From Pyropia yezoensis (taxonomy: Eukaryota; Rhodophyta; Bangiophyceae; Bangiales; Bangiaceae), in assembly GCA_009829735.1 (NCBI GenBank), contig CM020619.1:31641751-31705750 (forward strand): a stretch of DNA of 64,000 nt, in the 5' to 3' direction. Positions within the stretch are counted from its first letter, which is position 1. Each line of letters opens with the position of its first letter. This document shows positions 10,665-20,205 of the stretch, piece by piece. The notes beneath the pieces are model-generated. The model searched no databases, was not told the origin of the DNA, and saw only the letters and a program-made list of their open reading frames with translations. The translations under genes were made by a program, and so were the position numbers.

Positions 10665-13600
10665 GGCAGGCGCTCTCCCCAAGTGTCTTCCCGAATCTCC
10701 GACGGCAGGGTACTTCTACCTGTTCTCCCCTTGCGTGCCGGGAGAAAGGACGGCGGTTACCTGCTCAACCGGTAGCCGCCTGGACACCCTGTGTGTTCAA
10801 GGGGACATTGCTCGTCCTGCGTAAAGAAAACCTCAAGATTAATGCTCGTATGCGTGTGGGGGATAGCCTCCCCCAAGCTGTTACGCCGGTGGTTGACACG
10901 GGAGCCGGACCAAGCGTCATCACTGAGAACCTGTTACCTCCGGGCTGGCGTCGACATGCCTGGAGAGCGCCTACCCGGACCCATATCGTCGACGCTTCGG
11001 GTCAAACCCTACGACCGCTTGGCCGTCTTCCTGTCGCCATCTATGTCAACAATGAACCAATGCTTTTTCCCTTTCTGGTAGTCAAGACCCTATCAGTCCC
11101 CCTCATCCTAGGCTGGGACTTCCAGAAGCAGCATGTCAAGAGCATCCTACCCGGAGAAGGGAAGGTCCAGTTCAACCATGGGTTTGTGTCACCGGTATTG
11201 GAGCATCTGGACGCCAAGGTTCGTGTAGCCAAGGGCAAGAGGGAACGCATCCCACCCTCTACCTTGACTCTCTTCAAACCGGTGCTCCTACCCCCTCGCT
11301 CGGAGACCAAGGTTCAAGTAACGACCCGGATTGCAGGTCAATGCCTGATCTACGGACGTAAGGAATTTCTGGCGAAACACCGGTTATACTTGGCCCACGG
11401 ACATCACAAGAAGGTAGAAAGGCACACCCCGTTCTCGGTGCTAATCGTCAACGTGAGCCGGAAGCCAATAACCCTCGCCAAGGGCACCCGAGTTGGTACA
11501 GCGGAGCCTTACCGGGGGTCCGCCCGTGCTATGAGCAAGGAAGACCTCCTGAACCTGCAACAAGAGCTGGCATCCAACTTGACGGCCTTAGACGTACCTC
11601 CGAAACAAGAGCAGGCTGGCTGCGCTACTCCGAAGCCCGAACAAGCACAACCCGGGATGCCAAAAGTCAAACAAGAAAATGTCCCTCCCGACTTGAAGGA
11701 GGCACTGGAGAAGCTTCTCCAGGAATATCTGCACCTGTGGTCGGGAGAGCTGGGCAAGATGGACGCCACTCTACACCGGATTCAACTCAAGCCGGAAGCT
11801 AAGCCAGTGCACATGCAACCATATCGGGCCGGACCTCATCGCCGGGATGAGATTGAGAAGCAGGTTAACAAGATGCTCAAGATGGATGTTATCGAGCCGT
11901 CTGATGGCGAGTGGGCTTTCCCGGTGGTAGTTGTCCCGAAAACCGGCGGTCACTTCCGTTTCTGCGTTGACTACCGGCGCCTGAACGAGATGACAGTCAA
12001 GGACGTATACCCGATACCCCGGATGGATGATTGCCTCGACTTTCTTGGTGATGCCACCCTCTTCTCGACGCTGGATTGTAATGCCGGTTACTGGCAGATC
12101 CCTCTGGCTGACGAGGACAAGGACAAGACCACCTTCACGTGCCACCTGGGACTATTCCGGTGCAAGCGTCTTCCTTTTGGTCTCACCAATGCTCCGGCAA
12201 CCTTCCAAAGAGCCATCGACATCATCCTGTCCGGGCTGAGGTGGAGAACATGTTTGGTCTACCTGGACGACATTATCGTTTTCTCCAAGACCCCAGCGGA
12301 ACACCTGGAGCACCTTCGGGAGGTCCTGGCCCTCCTGTCCAAGGCTGGAGTTACCCTCAAGGCCGAGAAGTGCCACCTGTTTGAGACTGAGGTGGAGTAT
12401 CTGGGGCACGTGCTGAGTCCGGGGGAGCTCCGAGTCAATGAGAAGAACATCAAGGCCCTCCGGCATGCACGGCAACCCAAAACCCAGACGGAACTCAAGA
12501 GCTTCCTGGGTATGTGCAACGTCTATCGCCGGTTCGTACGGGACTATGCTCTGATTGCCCGGCCACTGACCAAGCTGACCAGCAAGAAGCTTCCCGCACA
12601 ACTCCCGGTGTTCGACGAGAAGCAGACGGCGGCCTTCGAAGAGCTCAAGAAGCGCCTGACCACTACTCCAGTACTGGCGTTACCCAAGCGGGAGGGCCAG
12701 TTTGTTCTGGAGACGGATGCCTGTGGCGTCCAGGTGGGGTGCTCACTACTCCAGCAGCAACCTGATGGGCACTTTCTCCCGATAGGCTACTACAGTCGCG
12801 TCTTGACTCCAGCTGAGAAGAACTATTCCACGACCGAGCGCGAGTGCTTGGCAGTCGTCTGGGCTTGCTTCCTGTTACGGCCATATCTTGAAGCACAAGA
12901 GTTCCTCATCCGGACGGACCACGCCAGCCTAAGGTGGCTGCTATGTATGGACATCAGTCAAGGAAGGGTAGCCCGGTGGCGCCTACGCCTTTCGGAGTTC
13001 AAGTACAAGGTGTGCACCAGAGCACGGAGGGAGCACCACTGCGCCGACACCATGTCCCGGCTGGAGACTCCTGCAGCCGATACCGGTCCTATCCCGGAGG
13101 AAATACCTTGCTTCATCCTCCGAATGTCGGACGTGGCTGGCACGCTCCCCTGTATGAGACACCTGAGGCTCATCAACCGGTGACCATTCACCGGATGCTG
13201 GAGGCACAACTGACGGATCCTCAATGCTTGGAGCTTCGCCACCAAATGGACCTGACCGGAACAGTCGTTTCTCCGAGTCTACGGACGGACTCTGGTACGG
13301 GTGTCACCCTTCGATGGGGCAACTCAAGTCTACGTACCCCGGGGCCTACGAGCTGACATCCTACGCCTGGAGCACTCGTCTCCCCAGGCCGGACATCCTG
13401 GTATCAATCGGATGTATGCTTCCATGAGACGACACTATTACTGGGAAACCATGGCCAGTGACGTCCATAAGTACCTGGAGGCTTGCGTTTTCGTGTGCAA
13501 GGAACCGGTTGTCCCAGAGGAAAAAGACTTCTAAGCTACGCCTATTCCCTGCGGCGGAGCCCTTTGCAAGCTTGAGCATGGACATCCTGGGGCCCCTACC

Positions 13601-14705
13601 TGAAACATCCAGTGGCAACCTATACCTGCTCATCATATGTGACCGGTTCTCCAAGTTCACTCGAGCAATCCCGCTGAGGACCATCACGGATCTGGATGTT
13701 ACGTCAGCCTTCTGCGAGTACTGGATAGCTGCCTACGGTCCTCCAGACTCCGTCTTGACCGACAACGGTCCCCAGTTTGCATCCCTGTTCTTCCAAGGAG
13801 TCTGTGACCTGATGGGCATCAAGAACTTGTACACTACGACGTATCACCCTCAAACGAACGGCCAGGTGGAACGATTCAACCGGACCCTAGTAGACATGCT
13901 ACGGCACTACGTGGAGGAGCACCAAGAAGACTGGGACGAGCTCCTGGCTGTCCTCACTCTAGCCTACAACTCCCGAGTTCACCGGACAACGGGGGTCGCT
14001 CCACTCGACTTTGTCACCCCAAGGCGGCTGACCAACTTCTCCCTGGAAAGAATACCAGACGGTCTCCAGCCTGCACTGAAGTCAGGTCCCAAGGCAAAGG
14101 ATGAGTTCCTGGAACAACTGAAGCTCCTGCTCCCAAGAGTCAAGGAGTCAATCTCGAAGACCCAGGAGCGCTACAAGCGGGACTATGACAAGGGCGTTCG
14201 GGAAAAGAACAAGGAACTGGGTGGTGGCGACTGGGTTTTTGTTGTCAACCATAGCAAGACCCGGGGGAAGCTGGACTCGAAGACGGATGGACCTTCTGAG
14301 ATCCTGAATACGGACGGTTGGACGTTTCTTCTGGACGTGGATGGCTCCCCGTACCGCGTGAGCAGCGACCATGTCACCCGAGCTCCACCGCCAAGCCAAC
14401 GGGACTTGACCCGGCGCAAGCGGGCCGCAGTACCCTGGCTATCCCAAGAAGAAGGTCGGGAATATGTCTACGTCAAGTTTGTGGACCATGCCTGGAGAGA
14501 CGGACGCTTGTACCTGCGAGTACGCTGGTTCGGTTTTAACCCGGCAGATGATACATGGGAACCCTCAAACCGGCTACCCATCGCGGATGTCTGTGCCTAC
14601 ACGCGACGGAACGGGATAGAGGGCACTCCAGTGGCCAGAGCCGGCAAGATTCTGGAGTCGGACTCGGAGGAGGACCAAGAGGATGGGGCCAACCAAGACC
14701 CTCGG
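10658..14705 (+). pseudogene. pol: Pol of element A1, frameshifted, 3' end in gap
   Basis: Protease (DTGAG), RT (FCVDYRRLN, YLDD at 12260-12271), RNase H, integrase and the start of the chromodomain. The first frame stops at 13183 because a C is missing from the run near 13121. One A is missing at about 13255, as in A2, and one base near 13290, which together restore the frame. An extra T near 13488 throws it out again, and the integrase then continues in another frame to the gap. Several faults lie in short runs of one base and may be sequencing errors. The 13260-14350 stretch also differs from A2 by several substitutions, so it is not simply the same sequence. Domain content is certain; whether the copy is truly broken is not. 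Confidence 0.85.
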
Positions 14706-15205
14706 NNNNNNNNNNNNNNNNNNNNNNNNNNNNNNNNNNNNNNNNNNNNNNNNNNNNNNNNNNNNNNNNNNNNNNNNNNNNNNNNNNNNNNNNNNNNNNN
14801 NNNNNNNNNNNNNNNNNNNNNNNNNNNNNNNNNNNNNNNNNNNNNNNNNNNNNNNNNNNNNNNNNNNNNNNNNNNNNNNNNNNNNNNNNNNNNNNNNNNN
14901 NNNNNNNNNNNNNNNNNNNNNNNNNNNNNNNNNNNNNNNNNNNNNNNNNNNNNNNNNNNNNNNNNNNNNNNNNNNNNNNNNNNNNNNNNNNNNNNNNNNN
15001 NNNNNNNNNNNNNNNNNNNNNNNNNNNNNNNNNNNNNNNNNNNNNNNNNNNNNNNNNNNNNNNNNNNNNNNNNNNNNNNNNNNNNNNNNNNNNNNNNNNN
15101 NNNNNNNNNNNNNNNNNNNNNNNNNNNNNNNNNNNNNNNNNNNNNNNNNNNNNNNNNNNNNNNNNNNNNNNNNNNNNNNNNNNNNNNNNNNNNNNNNNNN
15201 NNNNN
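14706..15205. other. Assembly gap (500 N)
   Basis: Exactly 500 N. The left flank is the A1 chromodomain region (+) and the right flank is A gag on the minus strand. About 9 kb left of the gap (from about 5655) repeats to its right (15206 to about 24245), so the two contigs probably overlap instead of adjoining. Confidence 0.97.
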
Positions 15206-16668
15206 GGTTCTTGACTTGCTTGGGGGCGACCAGGGATGGTTGCTCCTTAGAAACGAAGCCGCCCCACTTGTCCCCTGACCCCATGGGTGAGGCCTCGCCA
15301 ACTGCGAGTACCGGTACAGGGCTATCACCTCCCTTATACTTGTCGGGTCCGGGTCGAACTCGCGACAACGGCTTGGGGGTTGATACCATGGGAGCTTGGA
15401 GGGCCCTGGCTTGCCGGTGCTTGCCCTGGGTGTAGGCCATCAACTGCTGGAAGGTATGTTCTTGATGTTCCTGGTTGTAGTTCTCCGCATCCACTTGAAG
15501 ATATTCAGGAAGCCCTCCGAGAAGATCATCTTGAGCCTGTCCTCGGGGTAAACGTTGCCACAAGCATCGCTCATTTCCCGGACACGACGGCGAACGCCTC
15601 TGGAGTCTCTTGTCTTTCCATGGTTGCCCGGTTCAGCCTGCCGACTGCTTTACGCAGAGAGTCCGCGTCAGCGTAGTTGGACAGGAGCCAGTTGACCGCC
15701 TCCGGATAACTCGCGACGGTACGTCCGACAATGTGTCCGGCAGAGTCTGGTAGAACCTGTGCAAACCGCTGTTCCGCTTCTCCGGTCATGAAGTTAACCA
15801 GGAGGTAGAGAGCCTTGCCTCGGACACATCGTTGTCATTGCATGCCTTGACAAACCGGCGCAGGAAGGCAAAGATAAGCGCCGGTCTCTTCCCGAAAACT
15901 TAGGATGTCCCCCGAAGCTCGGCTGCATTCGCCGGTTCAGGGACGCCATCTTCTTGGCCATCTTCCGGGTGTAACCTTGGTCTTGGTCTCCAGCCGGTAG
16001 TTACCCCAATACGTGACCTTGTTCAGGGTGGCATCTCCACTTGGTGGGCAGGGAAGTCAAACTCGACTAGCCTGCGCCGGGTGGGACCGGGAGATGCATC
16101 CCAATCATATCCCCCTCAGAGCTGGAGGAACTGGTCTCGCTGGTGCTAGAGCGACGGCGATGACGCCGACGCCTTCGGCTGCTCCGGTTACCGGTCTTGG
16201 AGCTCCCCGCCCCATAGGATGCAAGGGAGGAAAAGCTTGGCCGGTCCCAGGAGTCGAGGTCTCAGGGAGACCCGTAGAACCAGTCACAACGGTGCCTCTG
16301 GCATCGCCAGTGCCCACAGGAAGAGGTGTATACACCCAACTGCCATGTGTGGGTCCAGGAGTAAACACACCAGGGGCTATCCCTGGAGGTTGAGGAGTAG
16401 AACCGACAGGAGGGAGACGTCTGCTGCGAGCGGACTCAAACGCCGTTGACCCCGGGGTGGCTCCCACAGGAGGAACAGCCGGAGGAACGGGAGCAGGTGG
16501 TGCTTGGCCGCCTGTGGACTCCAGTCCGCTACCAGATGTCACGCCCAGGTCTGCTTCACCCGTAGGGAGAACGCCGGGTTGGGCACCGTCCCCCGCGGTG
16601 ACCAGGGATGCGTCAAGGGACGCGGGGTCTACCCCTTCGGGCACCGTCGTGCCAGGAAGGGTAGCCAT
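15206..16668 (-). pseudogene. gag: Gag of A' (second contig copy), frameshifted
   Basis: Same gene as 5358-7118, in the same relation to its LTR, but with at least eight one-base losses. Nearly all fall in runs of one base: near 15514, 15590, 15817, 15894, 15987, 16037, 16112 and 16227. The zinc knuckle and C-terminus lie beyond the gap. The start ATG (16666-16668) and the N-terminal third remain in frame. The pattern of homopolymer losses near a contig end suggests unpolished sequence of the same locus and not natural decay. Confidence 0.85.
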
Positions 16669-16858
16669 GTTGGTCTCTTGACAGCCACAGTCCAGTTGCC
16701 TGCGTGTCCAAAGATCGCAAGACCACAAGAGAGGGGTTGGAGAGCCAGGAATGGGATTCCCGTGAACGGGTGCAAATAATTCCCAAACCACAGAAAAAGA
16801 CAGAACAGGAACAACCCAACCGCTGCTCCCAAATGTCTCTTCCCAAACACTCCACAAT

Positions 16859-16875
16859 CCCCTGCTGCTCCACCA
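16859..16875 (-). promoter_or_regulatory. Primer-binding site of A' (second contig copy)
   Basis: Same 17 nt on the minus strand as at 7309-7325, 4 nt from the LTR. Confidence 0.78.
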
Positions 16876-16879
16876 AATA

Positions 16880-17449
16880 TGTGGTATAAAACTCGATCCT
16901 CTCAGACACGTGTCAATATCCCTCGGGGAAAGGGACAGGTAACACAGAAAGGGGAACTACGAGAATGGTATGCCTGTTGCCTCACGTGCCTGCTCGCAGA
17001 GCGAACAGATACGCACGGTAGTGCACACGGGGAAGAGGAAAGCAAACGCGCAGTTGTCTTTTTCCTGAGGGCGCGGGCCAAGGGCGCCTCGCTGTCCCTC
17101 TTAACGTGCATCTGGGGGAGCCTCGGCACGTTGGCCAGGTAGCCCCCCCATAACCCCGAGTGGCCCCGACCCGAGTCTAACCTCGTCAGGTCGGGGGCCA
17201 CTATCACTACTAATTCTATTCCCACTCACTAATCTCACACTCAATTTCTCTCAAATCAAGTCCCTCACAAGTATGCAAAAACACATCAGAAATCCCTCTC
17301 TCGCGTGTGGATAGCGTAGTCCACCGCATCCCAGTGCCGGGCACGGGCCACGACCGCCAACCATCACCACACGGCGGGCGTGTACTGGCACCTGGTGCCC
17401 TCTGGTTGCAGTCCCGGGTCGGCGCCAAGTCGGGGCCAGGGATGCTACA
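16880..17449 (-). repeat. 5' LTR of A' (second contig copy, 570 bp)
   Basis: Matches 7330-7900 with one G missing from the run near 16925. The start is TGTAGCATCC on the minus strand at 17449. Confidence 0.93.
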
Positions 17450-17662
17450 ATACAAAGTAGTCCCCCAAGGGCGAGCCACAAGCGGACCCATGCCAACAAG
17501 GCTGGGCCACCAGTCAGGGGGCTACAGCCAGTAAATACCGGATTCGGTACAAGGGACGGATATGCTACATACCCCCGTTGCGAGCTTCGAGCCGTCCCGG
17601 CGAGGTCCGATCCGGTGCGGCCGGGCGGCCGGATGTGGCTACCTGCCAGCGTGCGATGGAGG
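17450..17662 (-). mobile_element. B1 3' LTR remnant (17450-17569) and B1 internal edge
   Basis: Second copy of 7901-8121 with several one-base losses. The LTR remnant ends at 17569 (GATATGCTACA). Positions 17570-17662 are B internal sequence, which resumes after A2 at 27316. The left target duplication reads GGAGG here because one G is missing; contig 2 has GAGGG. Confidence 0.83.
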
Positions 17663-18233
17663 TGTAGCATCCCTGGCCCCGACTTGGCGCCGACCCGGGA
17701 CTGCAACCAGAGGGCACCAGGTGCCAGTACACGCCCGCCGTGTGGTGATGGTTGGCGGTCGTGGCCCGTGCCCGGCACTGGGATGCGGTGGACTACGCTA
17801 TCCACACGCGAGAGAGGGATTTCTGATGTGTTTTTGCATACTTGTGAGGGACTTGATTTGAGAGAAATTGAGTGTGAGATTAGTGAGTGGGAATAGAATT
17901 AGTAGTGATAGTGGCCCCCGACCTGACGAGGTTAGACTCGGGTCGGGGCCACTCGGGGTTATGGGGGGGCTACCTGGCCAACGTGCCGAGGCTCCCCCAG
18001 ATGCACGTTAAGAGGGACAGCGAGGCGCCCTTGGCCCGCGCCCTCAGGAAAAAGACAACTGCGCGTTTGCTTTCCTCTTCCCCGTGTGCACTACCGTGCG
18101 TATCTGTTTGCTCTGCGAGCAGGCACGTGAGGCAACAGGCATACCATTCTCGTAGTTCCCCTTTCTGTGTTACCTGTCCCTTTCCCCCGAGGGATATTGA
18201 CACGTGTCTGAGAGGATCGAGTTTTATACCACA
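17663..18233 (+). repeat. 5' LTR of A2
   Basis: TGTAGCATCC to TATACCACA, 571 bp. The GC-rich hairpin is at 17911-17952. Confidence 0.96.
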
Positions 18234-18237
18234 TATT

Positions 18238-18254
18238 TGGTGGAGCAGCAGGGG
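18238..18254 (+). promoter_or_regulatory. Primer-binding site of A2
   Basis: TGGTGGAGCAGCAGGGG, 4 nt (TATT) after the LTR. A leader of about 190 nt follows before the gag ATG. Confidence 0.8.
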
Positions 18255-18444
18255 ATTGTGGAGTGTTTGGGAAGAGACATTTGGGAGCAGCGGTTGGGTT
18301 GTTCCTGTTCTGTCTTTTTCTGTGGTTTGGGAATTATTTGCACCCGTTCACGGGAATCCCATTCCTGGCTCTCCAACCCCTCTCTTGTGGTCTGGCGATC
18401 TTTGGACACGCAGGCAACTGGACTGTGGCTGTCAAGAGACCAAC

Positions 18445-20205
18445 ATGGCTACCCTTCCTGGCACGACGGTGCCCGAAGGGGTAGACCCCGCGTCCCTTGA
18501 CGCATCCCTGGTCACCGCGGGGGACGGTGCCCAACCCGGCGTTCTCCCTACGGGTGAAGCAGACCTGGGCGTGACATCTGGTAGCGGACTGGAGTCCACA
18601 GGCGGCCAAGCACCACCTGCTCCCGTTCCTCCGGCTGTTCCTCCTGTGGGAGCCACCCCGGGGTCAACGGCGTTTGAGTCCGCTCGCAGCAGACGTCTCC
18701 CTCCTGTCGGTTCTACTCCTCAACCTCCAGGGATAGCCCCTGGTGTGTTTACTCCTGGACCCACACATGGCAGTTGGGTGTATACACCTCTTCCTGTGGG
18801 CACTGGCGATGCCAGAGGCACCGTTGTGACTGGTTCTACGGGTCTCCCTGAGACCTCGACTCCTGGGACCGGCCAAGCTTTTCCTCCCCTTGCATCCTAT
18901 GGGGCGGGGAGCTCCAAGACCGGTAACCGGAGCAGCCGAAGGCGTCGGCGTCATCGCCGTCGCTCTAGCACCAGCGAGACCAGTTCCTCCAGCTCTGAGG
19001 GGGGATATGATTGGGATGCATCTCCCGGTCCCACCCGGCGCAGGCTAGTCGAGTTTGACTTCCCTGCCCACCAAGTGGGAGATGCCACCCTGAACAAGGT
19101 CACGTATTGGGGTAACTACCGGCTGGAGAACCAAGACCAAGGTTACACCCGGAAGATGGCCAAGAAGATGGCGTCCCTGAACCGGCGAATGCAGCCGAGC
19201 TTCGGGGGACATCCTAAGTTTTCCGGGAAGAGACCGGCGCTTATCTTTGCCTTCCTGCGCCGGTTTGTCAAGGCATGCAATGACAACGATGTGTCCGAGG
19301 GCAAGGCTCTCTACCTCCTGGTTAACTTCATGACCGGAGAAGCGGAACAGCGGTTTGCACAGGTTCTACCAGACTCTGCCGGACACATTGTCGGACGTAC
19401 CGTCGCGAGTTATCCGGAGGCGGTCAACTGGCTCCTGTCCAACTACGCTGACGCGGACTCTCTGCGTAAAGCAGTCGGCAGGCTGAACCGGGCAACCATG
19501 GAAAGACAAGAGACTCCAGAGGCGTTCGCCCGTCGTGTCCGGGAAATGAGCGATGCTTGTGGCAACGTTTACCCCGAGGACAGGCTCAAGATGATCTTCT
19601 CGGAAGGGCTTCCTGAATATCTTCAAGTGGATGCGGAGAACTACAACCAGGAACATCAAGAACATACCTTCCAGCAGTTGATGGCCTACACCCAGGGCAA
19701 GCACCGGCAAGCCAGGGCCCTCCAAGCTCCCATGGTATCAACCCCCAAGCCGTTGTCGCGAGTTCGACCCGGACCCGACAAGTATAAGGGAGGTGATAGC
19801 CCTGTACCGGTACTCGCAGTTGGCGAGGCCTCACCCATGGGGTCAGGGGACAAGTGGGGCGGCTTCGTTTCTAAGGAGCAACCATCCCTGGTCGCCCCCA
19901 AGCAAGTCAAGAACCAGCGGTTTCGGTCTTGCTGGCTGTGCCAGAAGGAGGATCACATGTCCTACCAGTGCCCGACCATTCCCAAGGACCTCCAGGAGAA
20001 ACTCAAGCGTCAAGGACTGGTGTTTGCAAAGGCGGTCAACTGGGCTGACCGGTGGGCACCCTCCAAGATGGACAAGGCACAGGTACATGCAATCCGAGTG
20101 GCAACCTTACAGAGCATCACGGAGGCTCTGGCAAGGGAAGCTCCTACGGACTTCGACCTGGAGACCGAAACCTCTAAGGACTCCTCGGACCCGGGAAACG
20201 AGTAG
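18445..20205 (+). CDS. gag: Gag of element A2
   Basis: Intact 586-aa Gag, same start (MATLPGTTV) and domain order as A1: Pro/Thr-rich N-terminus, Arg-rich patch near residue 180, Ser-rich stretch, capsid-like region, CX2CX4HX4C knuckle near residue 505, end DPGNE-stop. It should assemble the intracellular particle that packages element RNA. The knuckle marks the nucleocapsid part, the basic patch could aid nucleic-acid binding or nuclear entry (inference). No protease motif lies in this frame; that is supplied from pol after frameshifting. Confidence 0.96.
   Translation: MATLPGTTVPEGVDPASLDASLVTAGDGAQPGVLPTGEADLGVTSGSGLESTGGQAPPAPVPPAVPPVGATPGSTAFESARSRRLPPVGSTPQPPGIAPGVFTPGPTHGSWVYTPLPVGTGDARGTVVTGSTGLPETSTPGTGQAFPPLASYGAGSSKTGNRSSRRRRRHRRRSSTSETSSSSSEGGYDWDASPGPTRRRLVEFDFPAHQVGDATLNKVTYWGNYRLENQDQGYTRKMAKKMASLNRRMQPSFGGHPKFSGKRPALIFAFLRRFVKACNDNDVSEGKALYLLVNFMTGEAEQRFAQVLPDSAGHIVGRTVASYPEAVNWLLSNYADADSLRKAVGRLNRATMERQETPEAFARRVREMSDACGNVYPEDRLKMIFSEGLPEYLQVDAENYNQEHQEHTFQQLMAYTQGKHRQARALQAPMVSTPKPLSRVRPGPDKYKGGDSPVPVLAVGEASPMGSGDKWGGFVSKEQPSLVAPKQVKNQRFRSCWLCQKEDHMSYQCPTIPKDLQEKLKRQGLVFAKAVNWADRWAPSKMDKAQVHAIRVATLQSITEALAREAPTDFDLETETSKDSSDPGNE
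20193..20199 (+). promoter_or_regulatory. Putative -1 frameshift heptamer, A2 gag/pol
   Basis: G GGA AAC in gag frame, followed by GAG TAG (stop 20203-20205), with pol open in the -1 frame. Confidence 0.8.

Noticed and set aside
10793-10795. GTG as a start codon of pol
   Set aside because: The frame is open upstream to the gag overlap, and a GTG start is unlikely in a eukaryote; frameshifting explains the layout better.
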